Source of the DNA: Salinarimonas sp.
GTDB lineage: Bacteria > Pseudomonadota > Alphaproteobacteria > Rhizobiales > Beijerinckiaceae
Assembly (NCBI RefSeq): GCF_040111675.1
Contig: NZ_CP157794.1
Span: 3,989,501 to 4,053,500, forward strand
Reading direction: 5' to 3'
DNA: 64,000 bases
Shown here: one piece after another, positions 37,542 through 47,491 of the stretch
How the letters are laid out: every line of letters begins with the position of its first letter
Numbering within the stretch: the first letter of the stretch is position 1
Made by a program: the position numbers and the translations under genes
Notes under the pieces: model-generated
Told to the model about the DNA's origin: nothing
The model's database searches: none
The model's input: only the letters and a program-made list of their open reading frames with translations

Positions 37542-38246
37542 TCAGGCGGCGCCGGGGAGCGGGCGCCAGCGCTCCTCTCCGATGACGAAGTAGCGGGTCA
37601 CCTCGCCACCGTCCCAGTGGTACTGCAGGGTGCGCGCCTGCGTGACCGGCAGGCGAACACGGTCCGGCCAGAAAAGCGCGGCGGCGAGCCCCTCCGGATA
37701 GCGAACGCTCGGGTACAGCACGCCGTCCGCGCCGTCCGTCCGCAGGGTGGCGCCGAGGGTCTGGCCGGCACGCCAGTCGTCCGGCGCGAGACAATCGTCG
37801 AAGCCGGCGCGCAGATCCGCCAACGTCCCGCCGATGCCGGCGACGAGCTCACGATAGAGGGCGTCGCCCGGCGGCTCGTCCGTCGCCCGCATGAAGCGCG
37901 CGAAGTGATGGATCGTCTCCATCAGCGCCACCTCGAAGACCGCGCCGCAGTACCAGACGCCGAAGCGCCCGTCCGAGAACCGCCCCGGTCGGTCGGGCGA
38001 GCAATGCGTGAAGGCCCCCATCACAAGGCTCGCCGTCGCCCCGGACACGCGCCGCTCCGGTGGGACCAGGGAGAGATCCCCGAGCTCGTCGCGGACGCGC
38101 GGGTTCGTCTTCGCCTCCGCGCTCGCGATGAGGTCCCAGTCGGCCGGATCGGCGATGTCCTCGAACAGCCAGACCGGCGGGTAGACGGTGCGGATGATGC
38201 GGTGGCTCGTCGGCCAGTCGACCTCGACGCGGGCCGGCGCCGTCAC
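37542..38246 (-). CDS. RES-domain toxin (NAD-degrading), type II TA
   Basis: A 234-residue RES toxin that would deplete NAD+ when free of its antitoxin. The core shows GRFSDGRFGVWYCGAVFEVA with the Arg and aromatic residues, ALMETIHHFARF with the Glu, and the Ser in LYPSVRYPEG. The GTG at 38246 overlaps the stop of the antitoxin gene (GTGA), so it is translationally coupled. The layout antitoxin-then-toxin is standard for Xre-RES systems. Nothing looks broken. Confidence 0.9.
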   Translation of the reverse strand: MTAPARVEVDWPTSHRIIRTVYPPVWLFEDIADPADWDLIASAEAKTNPRVRDELGDLSLVPPERRVSGATASLVMGAFTHCSPDRPGRFSDGRFGVWYCGAVFEVALMETIHHFARFMRATDEPPGDALYRELVAGIGGTLADLRAGFDDCLAPDDWRAGQTLGATLRTDGADGVLYPSVRYPEGLAAALFWPDRVRLPVTQARTLQYHWDGGEVTRYFVIGEERWRPLPGAA

Positions 38247-38656
38247 CAGCCGCCCCGCTCGGCGTCGAGGTAGGCGCGCACGGCGGTGATGTCGCTCGGC
38301 GCGCCTGCGAGCATGCGATCGAGCGCCGAGCGTCCACCGAAGGCGGCGTTGGGCTTGGCGATCCAGGCATAGCCCCGCGCCGGCTCGGCGAAGAGATAGC
38401 GCAGGGCTTTGTGGACGCCCATCAGGTCGCCGAGCCGCCAGACCGTGTCGTGCGGGATCGTCCCGATCTCGCCGCGCTTCCAGCGGTAGAAGGTCGACGG
38501 GCTCGGCTGGCCGAGGAGCACCCGCGCTTGCGCGTCCGACAGCCCCCACAGGCCGAACAGGTTGAACGCCGCCCGCAGCATGGCGGCCGCTTCCTCCTGC
38601 GTGACGACCGGCGAGGCGGGCGTCTCGCCGCTCGGGATCGGGACCGGCCTCGGCAT
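38243..38656 (-). CDS. Xre/MbcA/ParS family antitoxin (DUF2384 toxin-binding domain)
   Basis: A 137-residue antitoxin partner of the RES toxin. The N-terminal helix-turn-helix spans about residues 20-75 (AMLRAAFNLFGLWGLSDAQA, STFYRWKRGEIGTIPHD). The C-terminal toxin-binding domain has WIAKPNAAFGGRSALDRML and VRAYLDAERGGW. AGGAG precedes the ATG at about six bases. An upstream palindrome CTGTC-tgct-GACAG is a likely self-repression site. Confidence 0.92.
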   Translation of the reverse strand: MPRPVPIPSGETPASPVVTQEEAAAMLRAAFNLFGLWGLSDAQARVLLGQPSPSTFYRWKRGEIGTIPHDTVWRLGDLMGVHKALRYLFAEPARGYAWIAKPNAAFGGRSALDRMLAGAPSDITAVRAYLDAERGGW

Positions 38657-38664
38657 GGGTGCTC

Positions 38665-38709
38665 CTGTCTGCTGACAGTAAAGGTAGTCGTCATTGCCTC
38701 AGGGCACAA
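38665..38709 (-). promoter_or_regulatory. Promoter and operator of the Xre-RES pair
   Basis: On the minus strand TTGTGC (38709-38704) and TACCTT (38686-38681) are 17 bases apart. The perfect palindrome CTGTC-tgct-GACAG at 38665-38678 sits at the presumed start point, just downstream of the -10 box. Autorepression by the Xre antitoxin is the natural reading. Confidence 0.5.
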
Positions 38710-38770
38710 GACGCCAGCTTGCGGCCGCGCGGCGGCCGAGGCAGGAAGCAGACGCCCGGAGGAGACCGCC

Positions 38771-38803
38771 ATGACCGTGCACAAGCCATGACCGTGCACA
38801 AGA
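38771..38803 (+). repeat. 17-bp tandem duplication creating a six-codon upstream ORF before parD
   Basis: ATGACCGTGCACAAGcc occurs at 38771-38787 and again, as ATGACCGTGCACAAGa, from 38788. The first copy reads MTVHKP and stops (TGA at 38789-38791) inside the second copy's ATG (ATGA overlap). The ribosome-binding site GGAGGAG at 38758-38764 is correctly spaced for the first ATG only; the second is 23 bases away. Translation of the antitoxin must therefore restart after the mini-ORF. Confidence 0.85.
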
Positions 38804-39030
38804 CGATCGAGTTGTCGGAGGAGGACGCGGTGTTCCTGGAGAACGCCGTCGCCGAGGGCCGTTACGCCTCGCCGTCGGACGCCGTGCGCGAGGCGCTGGC
38901 GCTGCTCGCGGACGCCGAGCGGATCGAGGCGCTGCGGGAGGCGATCGCGGAGGGCGAGGCGAGCGGCTTCGAGGAGGAGCCGTTCGATGTCGAGGAGTTT
39001 CTCGCGCGCGCGCGTCTGGAGGATCGGTGA
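38788..39030 (+). CDS. parD: ParD/CopG-like ribbon-helix-helix antitoxin
   Basis: An 80-residue antitoxin: the N-terminal ribbon-helix-helix MTVHKTIELSEEDAVFLENA, RYASPSDAVREALALLADAE, then an acidic toxin-binding tail (SGFEEEPFDVEEFLARAR). The start is the second copy of a 17-bp duplication. The toxin gene overlaps its stop (GTGA at 39027-39030). Confidence 0.88.
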   Translation: MTVHKTIELSEEDAVFLENAVAEGRYASPSDAVREALALLADAERIEALREAIAEGEASGFEEEPFDVEEFLARARLEDR

Positions 39031-39320
39031 GGCGGGTTCGCTTCCGCACGAAAGCGGACAGCGGTCTGATGAGCATCCGCCGATCTACAATCGAGAGATG
39101 GGGTCGGGAGAAAGCCGAGGATTACGTTCGGTCGATCGCTGCCGCCGTGGAACGCGTCGCGTCCGGACGGGGCCGCGGCAGACGAGCGATCGACGTCGCG
39201 CCGGACCTCTGGCGCATTCGGGTGGGTTCGCACGGTGTCTACTACCGCGTCGCCGAACGATACCTCGATGTCCTGCGCATCCTGCACGAGCGGATGGATC
39301 CCGCGCGACATCTCCTCTGA
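39027..39320 (+). CDS. parE: ParE/RelE-superfamily toxin
   Basis: A 97-residue toxin-fold protein: IERWGREKAEDYVRSIAAAV in the helical part and the RelE/ParE strand motif WRIRVGSHGVYYRVAERYLD, ending ILHERMDPARHLL. It starts at a GTG that overlaps parD. ParE members poison DNA gyrase; whether this one does so is not shown by the sequence. Confidence 0.88.
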   Translation: MRRVRFRTKADSGLMSIRRSTIERWGREKAEDYVRSIAAAVERVASGRGRGRRAIDVAPDLWRIRVGSHGVYYRVAERYLDVLRILHERMDPARHLL

Positions 39321-39336
39321 ACCGGCTCGGAAATCG

Positions 39337-39364
39337 AAAACGCCCGCGGCTCCCACCGCGGGCG
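39337..39364 (-). terminator. Terminator of rpoD
   Basis: CGCCCGCGG (39341-39349) pairs with CCGCGGGCG (39356-39364) around a six-base loop. On the minus strand TTTT follows, so it terminates rpoD; it also faces the convergent parDE stop. Confidence 0.75.
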
Positions 39365-39394
39365 TCCTTGTCCCAGAACCGCCTCCGCGGCCGA

Positions 39395-41473
<2,079 letters not shown>

Positions 41474-41689
41474 TCGGATATCCTACGCGTCCCGCTCACG
41501 CGTCTTGTGGGCTTCGCGTCTCTTGGGCTTCGCGTCTCGCGCCGCTCGCCCGGAGCGGCCCCCTATCCAACACGCGTCGCCTTGTCGAACCGTTAACCAT
41601 GAAACCCGCGCGCCGCGCGCGAATTCCCCTTCGTGACCCGTTCCGCCCGCCTTCGGCCGCCGCGCCGTCGGCGGCCGTCGCGGATCTCG

Positions 41690-43639
41690 TTACCCGTCCT
41701 CGCGCTGAGCCTCCGCGCCCTCCACGGAGGAGAGCTGCGTCTGAACCTCGCGCAGCCAAGCCAGGTTCGCCTCGCTGTCGTCCTCGGCGAGAGCCCGCTC
41801 GGCCGACCGGAGTTCGGTATGTAGCGTGCGCGCGCGGCGATGCAAGATGATGGCCTGCCGCACGGCGTCTTCCACGCGCAACGGATCGGCGAGGGGATCG
41901 CAGATCCAGCGTAGCCCCGGCACGATGCGCTCGTACAACGATTCCACCGCGCGGTGAAGCCCCGCCCGCTCGAGCCTCGCCGCGATCACCTCCGGCGAGA
42001 GCGCTTCGTGCCGCGCGGCGCAGTCGACGAGACAGCGCTGCACGGCGGTGGCCTCGGGGCTGGCGAAATCGAGCTCGGCCAGCGTCTCGGCCTGCGCCTC
42101 GAGCAGCGCGGGATGCGTGGCGAAGGCGCCGAGGATCGCGGCCTCGCGGGGATGCGGCGCCTCGGGGGCGACGGCGTCCCCGGCGAAGAGGCGCGTGCGC
42201 AGGAGATGCGGGCTCGGCCGGTAGCCGGCGGGCAGGCGCGCGCCGTGCCGCTCCTCGAAGCGCCCGCCGGTGCGCCCTCCCCCGCCGCGGCCGCCGCCGC
42301 CGGCCCGCCCGGCCCCGCCGCGCCCGCCGTATCCGCCCCGCTCCTGCGCCGCCCCGCGCCCGCGGCGCGCCGCGCCGAAGGCGTCGGCGAGACGGGTCTC
42401 GACGTCCTCGCGGAAATAGCGCTGCAGCGTCTCGTCCTTGATCGTGCGCACGGCGGCGAAGAGCCGGCGCTCGAGGGCGGCGCGGTGCTCGGGCGTGTCG
42501 GTGGGACCGGCCTCGAGCTCGCGCGCCCAGAGAATCTCGACGAGGGGCAGAGCCGCGGACAGCACGCGCTCCACCGCCGGCGCGCCGCCGGAACGGGCGA
42601 GATCGTCCGGGTCCTGCCCCTCGGGCAGGATGGCGAAGCGCAGCGACTTGCCGACCGGGAGCGCGGGGAGCGCGACGTCGAGCGCGCGGAAGGCGGCGCG
42701 GCGCCCGGCCTTGTCGCCGTCGAAGCACAGGATCGGCTCGTCCGTCATCCGCCACAGGAGCGCGAGCTGCTCCTCGGTCAGCGCCGTGCCGAGCGGGGCG
42801 ACGGCGTTCGGGTAGCCGATCGCGGTCAGCGCGATGACGTCGACATAGCCCTCCACCGCGACGATCGTGCCGCGCTGTTGCGCGGCCTTGCGGGCGAGGT
42901 GGGCGTTGTAGAGGGTCGCGCCCTTGTGGAAGAGCGGCGTCTCCGGGGAATTGAGGTATTTCGCCGGCACGTCCGCCTGGAGCGCCCGCCCGCCGAAGGC
43001 GACGACGCGCCCGCGCAGGTCGCAGATCGGGAACATCACCCGGTCGCGAAAGCGGTCGAAGGGAACGTTGACGTCCTCGCCCGTGACGAGGAGGCCCGCC
43101 TCCGCCATCATCTCGGCGGGCACGCCCTTGCCGGCGAGATGGTCGCGCAGCGCGTAGCGGTCGGCGGGGGAATAGCCGATGCGGAAGCGCGCCTGCAGCG
43201 TCTCGTCGAGGCCGCGCCTCGCGAGATAGTCGCGCGCCTTGCCGCCGCGCCGGCCCTTCAGCTCCGCCTCGAAGAAGGCGGCGGCGAGCTCCATCACGTC
43301 GACGAGGTCGGTGCGGCGCTTCTGGCGGGCCTCGTCCGCGGGATCGGCGGTGGGCAGCGCGACGCCGGCCTGGGCCGCGAGCCGCTCCACCGCCTCGGGG
43401 AAGGTGACGCCCTCCGTCTCCATCAGGAAGCGGAAGATGTCGCCGTGCTTGCCCGACGAGAAGCAGTGGTAGAAGCCCTTCTGGTCGTTCACGTAGAAGG
43501 ACGGCGTCTTCTCCGCGTTGAAGGGCGAGAGCGCCTTCCATTCCCGCCCCGCCTTCTTCAGCTGCACGCGCCGGCCCACGACCTCCGATACGGGAAGCCG
43601 GGCGCGGATCTCGTCGAGCAGGTCGGGCGGGTAGCGCAT
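41690..43639 (-). CDS. dnaG: DNA primase DnaG
   Basis: A 649-residue primase. The N-terminal zinc-binding region (about residues 20-65), TOPRIM core (about 255-350, IVAVEGYVDVIALTAIGYPN, LCFDGDKAGRRAAFRA) and C-terminal helicase-binding domain are present. The zinc site is degenerate: ALSPFNAEKTPSF and YHCFSSGKHGD replace CPFH...HCFGCG, leaving only one Cys. I recall this as usual for many alphaproteobacteria. A Gly/Arg-rich low-complexity linker (about 430-475, RGGYGGRGGAGRAGGGGRGG) precedes the C-terminal domain. The start MRYPPDLLDEI at 43639 is preferred; MLPRMRYPP at 43651 is possible. Confidence 0.96.
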   Translation of the reverse strand: MRYPPDLLDEIRARLPVSEVVGRRVQLKKAGREWKALSPFNAEKTPSFYVNDQKGFYHCFSSGKHGDIFRFLMETEGVTFPEAVERLAAQAGVALPTADPADEARQKRRTDLVDVMELAAAFFEAELKGRRGGKARDYLARRGLDETLQARFRIGYSPADRYALRDHLAGKGVPAEMMAEAGLLVTGEDVNVPFDRFRDRVMFPICDLRGRVVAFGGRALQADVPAKYLNSPETPLFHKGATLYNAHLARKAAQQRGTIVAVEGYVDVIALTAIGYPNAVAPLGTALTEEQLALLWRMTDEPILCFDGDKAGRRAAFRALDVALPALPVGKSLRFAILPEGQDPDDLARSGGAPAVERVLSAALPLVEILWARELEAGPTDTPEHRAALERRLFAAVRTIKDETLQRYFREDVETRLADAFGAARRGRGAAQERGGYGGRGGAGRAGGGGRGGGGRTGGRFEERHGARLPAGYRPSPHLLRTRLFAGDAVAPEAPHPREAAILGAFATHPALLEAQAETLAELDFASPEATAVQRCLVDCAARHEALSPEVIAARLERAGLHRAVESLYERIVPGLRWICDPLADPLRVEDAVRQAIILHRRARTLHTELRSAERALAEDDSEANLAWLREVQTQLSSVEGAEAQREDG

Positions 43640-43826
43640 GCGGGGGAGCATACAGCACGAAGCGGGGGCGGAGTCATGCGCCGTGGCGGCGATGGAGGGG
43701 GGATTGCGGGGATGAGAGCGCCGACACGACCTCCGTGTCGGCGCGAGCCGGAACATACTTGCGATCGTCCGGTTCGGGGCGGGCGGCATCGGCGTCGAGA
43801 TCGTTCTGCACGCCCCACACCCCCGA

Positions 43827-43849
43827 CCCCTCGCCGCCGGGGCGAGGGG
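43827..43849. repeat. Stem-loop upstream of the Phd-MNT gene
   Basis: CCCCTCGCC (43827-43835) pairs with GGCGAGGGG (43841-43849) around a five-base loop, in the 295-base gap between dnaG and the Phd-MNT gene. This motif occurs as an intergenic palindrome in many GC-rich alphaproteobacteria. No T-run adjoins it. Confidence 0.4.
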
Positions 43850-43880
43850 AGACCGGCGGCGCGGGAGCGATGTGGGTGGA

Positions 43881-43914
43881 TTGCGGGAACCGGCGAAAAT
43901 CTGTATTTTACAGA
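43881..43914 (+). promoter_or_regulatory. Promoter with operator palindrome for the Phd-MNT/HepT unit
   Basis: TTGCGG (43881-43886) and TATTTT (43904-43909) are 17 bases apart. A perfect palindrome TCTGTA-ttt-TACAGA at 43900-43914 covers the -10 box. The Phd-like domain of the first gene is the expected binder. The A+T-rich box stands out strongly from the GC-rich surroundings. Confidence 0.6.
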
Positions 43915-43934
43915 CTTTCCCTCGGAGCCCCACC

Positions 43935-44495
43935 ATGGCCGTCGTCACCGCCGCAGACCTGCAGAGGCGCTCCGCCGAGGTCCAGCGCACGGCCTCGCGC
44001 GAGCCGGTCTTCATCACCCACCACGACACGCCCCGCTACGCGCTGCTGAGCCTGGAGGACCTGGTGCGCACGGGCGCGCATCGGGCGCTGCTGGCGCAGG
44101 GCGGGCTGCCGGAGGGCGTGCGGCGGCGGCTGGAGGAGCTGGGGGAACCCGAGGTGATCGACCCCGGAACCGAGCTTGAAATCCATCCGGAAGCAGCGGC
44201 GCGAGCCGACGACGTCGTCCGTCGTCTCGCCGGCCGGGAGCGCGACCTGCGAGCGCGCGGCGTCGAGTCGCTTTGGCTGTTCGGCTCGACCGCCCGCGGC
44301 GACGCCACGGCCGAAAGCGACGTCGACTTGATCGTCATCCTTTCCCCGGATTGCCAACTGAGCCTCGTCGGCTTCTCCCGCCTGAGACTCGACTTCGAAA
44401 GCTGGCTTGCTCGACCTGTCGACCTTTCGCTCTGGTCGATGCTGACGGACGAGGCCGCCGAGCGTATCCGCCGGGACGCGATCAGGGTGTTCTGA
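43935..44495 (+). CDS. Phd/YefM-like domain fused to MNT-type nucleotidyltransferase antitoxin
   Basis: A 186-residue protein with two parts. Residues 1-45 (MAVVTAADLQRRSAEVQRTA, FITHHDTPRYALLSLEDLVR) look like a Phd/YefM antitoxin DNA-binding domain. Residues about 85-186 are an MNT nucleotidyltransferase with the complete motif LFGSTARGDATAESDVDLIV and a third Asp in ARPVDLSLW. In MntA-HepT (type VII) systems the MNT enzyme AMPylates a HEPN toxin. The next gene is a HepT homologue starting in the stop codon (TGATG). A DNA-binding domain fused to the MNT antitoxin is unusual, and the palindrome over its own promoter fits autoregulation. Confidence 0.85.
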   Translation: MAVVTAADLQRRSAEVQRTASREPVFITHHDTPRYALLSLEDLVRTGAHRALLAQGGLPEGVRRRLEELGEPEVIDPGTELEIHPEAAARADDVVRRLAGRERDLRARGVESLWLFGSTARGDATAESDVDLIVILSPDCQLSLVGFSRLRLDFESWLARPVDLSLWSMLTDEAAERIRRDAIRVF

Positions 44496-44871
44496 TGGCT
44501 CGTTCGGTCGAAGATCGTCTGCAGGACATCCTGGATGCGGCCGATGCGGCCCTTCGCATCGTTTCCGGCCTGGACCCGGCGGCGATCGACCGCCTGCCCC
44601 TCGACGACGACATCCGTTTCCGAGCGCTCGAGAATGCCCTCAGCGAGATGGGGAGGCCATGAATGCGCTGCCGCGAGACCTCCTGGCGCGATATCCGCAG
44701 ATCGATTGGCCGGGATTCGTCGGGCTGCGCAACATCATCGCACATCAGTACCACCGTCTCGACCCGACGATGCTCCGGCGATCCGCGGTGACCGATCTGC
44801 CGCAGCTCGTACGAGTCGTCACGGAGATGCGCGCCTCGCTGCGGAATACCGATCCGGACGGTGCAAGCTGA
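44495..44871 (+). pseudogene. hepT: HepT-like HEPN toxin (DUF86), split by a one-base frameshift
   Basis: The first frame (44495-44662, 55 residues, MARSVEDRLQDILDAADAAL ... ALENALSEMGRP) and the second (44659-44871, 70 residues, starting MNALPRDLLARYPQIDW) together make a complete DUF86 HEPN protein of about 125 residues. The HepT motif R-x4-H-x-Y is intact in the second part (RNIIAHQY). The break lies in a G-run at 44650-44653: one more G would give EMGEAMNALPRDLL, matching the family. The stop and the next ATG overlap (ATGA), so both halves could still be translated. It is a recent mutation, a sequencing error or a phase-variable tract. Confidence 0.85.
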
Positions 44872-44961
44872 ACAGAAGGATCGCCTTCGCTGAACGTCGT
44901 CCGCTTCGGCGGCCGAGCCTCGATCTCGTCCCGGGCGCCGAAGAGGTTTCATCCGCGCGCG

Positions 44962-45561
44962 TCAGCCGGCGAGCTTCGCGGCGATCTGCGCCACGTGGCG
45001 GCCCTGGTAGCGCGCGCCCTCGAGCTCTACGGCTGAGGGCTGGCGGGAGCCGTCGGCGCCGGCGATGGTGGAGGCGCCGTAGGGCGAGCCGCCCTTGATC
45101 TCGTCGAGACCCATCTGGCCCTGGAAGGCGTAGGGCAGGCCCACGATCACCATGCCCTGGTGCAGCAGCACCGTGTGGAAGGAGAGGATGGTCGATTCCT
45201 GGCCGCCGTGCTGGGTCGCGGAGGAGGTGAAGACCGAGCCCACCTTGCCGACGAGCTTGCCCTGCGCCCAGAGCCCGCCGGTCTGGTCGAGGAAGTTCTT
45301 CATCTGGGCGGGCATGTTGCCGAAGCGGGTCGGCGCGCCGAAGATCACCGCGTCGTAGTCGGCGAGCTCGCCCGGGGTCGCGACCGGCGCGGCCTGGTCG
45401 AGCTTGAAGCCGGAGGACTTCGCGATCTCGTCCGGCACCAGCTCGGGCACGCGCTTGACGTGCACCTCGGCGCCGGTCTCCTTCGCGCCCTCGGCGGCGG
45501 CGTGGGCCATCTGCTCGATATGGCCGTAGGTGGAATAGTACAGAACGAGGACCTTGGTCAT
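44962..45561 (-). CDS. wrbA: NAD(P)H:quinone oxidoreductase WrbA
   Basis: A 199-residue flavodoxin-like FMN enzyme that reduces quinones by two electrons. It shows [20 protein letters not shown], the FMN loop [20 protein letters not shown] and the C-terminal [20 protein letters not shown]. Normal length. It is divergent from a LysR regulator across about 150 bases, and that regulator may control it. Confidence 0.95.
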   Translation of the reverse strand: MTKVLVLYYSTYGHIEQMAHAAAEGAKETGAEVHVKRVPELVPDEIAKSSGFKLDQAAPVATPGELADYDAVIFGAPTRFGNMPAQMKNFLDQTGGLWAQGKLVGKVGSVFTSSATQHGGQESTILSFHTVLLHQGMVIVGLPYAFQGQMGLDEIKGGSPYGASTIAGADGSRQPSAVELEGARYQGRHVAQIAAKLAG

Positions 45562-45712
45562 CGCGGATCTCCTGGGCTGGTGCGGCGCGTCCGCGGGAAG
45601 CGGAGCGGATTTTCGGGAAAGCGCCTCGGGGCGCCGTGAGCGCGAAAATTGGGCTTTCCCTCACGCAACGCCAGAGCTATCCTTGGAAGAATAACTTTGC
45701 GCGGTCGCAAGC

Positions 45713-46618
45713 ATGACGTTGAACGCCAATCAGCTCGCCTGGGACGATTTCCGCCTGGTGAAGATCATCGCCGAGGCGCGGGGCCTCACCGGCGCCGCCG
45801 CCGCGCTCGGCGTGAACCATTCCACCGTGTTCCGGCGTCTCGGCCAGCTCGAGACCGGGCTCGGCGTCAAGCTGTTCGACCGCCACCGCACCGGCTACGC
45901 GCTGACCACGGCGGGCGAGGAGATGTGCGCCATCGCCGAGCGGATGGACGAGGACATCAACGGCTTCGCCCGCAAGATCGCCGGCCAGGCGATCGCGCCG
46001 GCGGGCGAATTGCGGGTGACGACGAGCGATTCGCTCCTCGTCCACCTGCTGATGCCGATCCTCGCCGGCTTCCGGGAGCGCTATCCCGAGATCCGGCTCG
46101 ATCTCGTCCTCGCCAACCAGGCGCTCAACCTGTCGAAGCGCGACGCGGACGTCGCTCTGCGCGCCACCGATTCGCCGCCGGAGACGCTGGTCGGCCGCCG
46201 GCTCGCGACGATCAGCTGGGCGCTCTACGCGCGGCGCGAGGACTTCCCCGATCCCGAGCCGCCCGATCTCGTCACGCTCTACGGCCGCGACTGGGTGACG
46301 CTCGGCGACAATCTCTCCGGCCTGAAGGTCGCCCGCTTCGTGCACGAGCACGTGGCGGCGGAGCGGATCGCGGCCAAGATCTCGACGGTGCTCGGCCTCG
46401 CGGAGGCGATCGAGACGGGGCTCGGCATCGGCGCCGCGCCCTGCCTGATCGGCGACGCGCGGCCCGGCCTGCGCCGGCTCTCCGACCCGCGCCCGGAATT
46501 CTCGGCGGGCTTGTGGCTGCTCACCCATCCGGACCTGCGGCGCTCGGCCCGCGTTCGCGTGTTCCTGGACTACGTGGCGGCGGAGATCGCGGCGCGGCGG
46601 GTCCTGATCGAGGGCTGA
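45713..46618 (+). CDS. LysR family transcriptional regulator
   Basis: A 301-residue regulator with N-terminal winged helix-turn-helix (residues 8-65, DDFRLVKIIAEARGLTGAAA, HSTVFRRLGQLETGLGVKLF) and a periplasmic-binding-like effector domain. The HSTVFRRLGQLE variant belongs to the CrgA/YhjC-like group. It is divergent from wrbA and 1 base upstream of the DUF1499 gene, so it is co-transcribed with the latter. Confidence 0.93.
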   Translation: MTLNANQLAWDDFRLVKIIAEARGLTGAAAALGVNHSTVFRRLGQLETGLGVKLFDRHRTGYALTTAGEEMCAIAERMDEDINGFARKIAGQAIAPAGELRVTTSDSLLVHLLMPILAGFRERYPEIRLDLVLANQALNLSKRDADVALRATDSPPETLVGRRLATISWALYARREDFPDPEPPDLVTLYGRDWVTLGDNLSGLKVARFVHEHVAAERIAAKISTVLGLAEAIETGLGIGAAPCLIGDARPGLRRLSDPRPEFSAGLWLLTHPDLRRSARVRVFLDYVAAEIAARRVLIEG

Positions 46619-46619
46619 G

Positions 46620-47396
46620 ATGCGTCGTCTCATCGTCGAGGACCCGATGTCGCGGCTCGCGACGTGGTCGCAGCGCGTCGGCTGGCTGGCGCTCGCGGTC
46701 TTCCTGCTGGCGGGCGTGCTGGTGCGGTGGCGCCGGGTGGAGCTGGAGCCGGGGCTCGTGGCGCTCGCGGCCGCCTGCGGGCTCGCGGGGCTCGCCGTGC
46801 TGCTCGCGCTCGGGGCCTTCGCCCGGATCTGGGTCGAGGGCCACAAGGGCTTCGGCCGCGCGGTGGGCGGTTTCCTGCTCGGGATCCTGGTCCTGGCCTA
46901 CCCGGCCTTCGTCGCGGCGGGGACGCTCGCCGGCCCGCCGATGCTCGACGTGACGACCGACGCCGCCCGGGCGCCGGCCTTCTCCGCCTCGCGGCCGGCT
47001 GTCCAGGCCCGCGGCGGCTGGGTCGCGCCGCAGGTCCCGCCGGGCCTGCGCGAGAGCCAGCGCGCGGCCGCGCCGCGGCTCGACGGGCTCACGCTCGAGA
47101 TGCCCGAGGACGCCGCCTTCGCGCTCGCCCGCGAGGCCGCGGAGGCGAGCGGCTTCACCATCGTCGAGGCCTCGGCGCCGGGCGGGCGCTCGGCGGCGGG
47201 GCGCATCGACGCGCGCGCCGACACGCTCGTGCTGCGCCTGCCGATCGAGCTCGCGATCCGGGTTCGGCCCACGCCCGCCGGCGCCCGCGTCGACGTGCGC
47301 GCGGTCTCCCGCGCGCCGCTCGTCGACATCGGCGGCCCGCAGGCGACGATCGAGCGCTATCTCCGGGAGATCGACGCGAGGGCGAGCCTGCTGTGA
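46620..47396 (+). CDS. DUF1499 domain membrane protein
   Basis: A 258-residue protein with three N-terminal hydrophobic segments (about residues 18-40, 48-68, 78-105) and a C-terminal soluble DUF1499 domain (about 150-258), ending QATIERYLREIDARASLL. The family often shows RSRVGxxDxGxNxxR; here RVDVRAVSRAPLVDIGGPQA corresponds to it. It follows the LysR stop by one base. Function unknown. Confidence 0.8.
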   Translation: MRRLIVEDPMSRLATWSQRVGWLALAVFLLAGVLVRWRRVELEPGLVALAAACGLAGLAVLLALGAFARIWVEGHKGFGRAVGGFLLGILVLAYPAFVAAGTLAGPPMLDVTTDAARAPAFSASRPAVQARGGWVAPQVPPGLRESQRAAAPRLDGLTLEMPEDAAFALAREAAEASGFTIVEASAPGGRSAAGRIDARADTLVLRLPIELAIRVRPTPAGARVDVRAVSRAPLVDIGGPQATIERYLREIDARASLL

Positions 47397-47491
47397 GGAG
47401 GGCTCGGAGGGAGTGCGGGGGGCTCCCCTTCCTCCGAGGGCTGACCGATGCACACGTCGCTTTTTGGGAGGGGGCGAGGCCCCGTCCGGCG

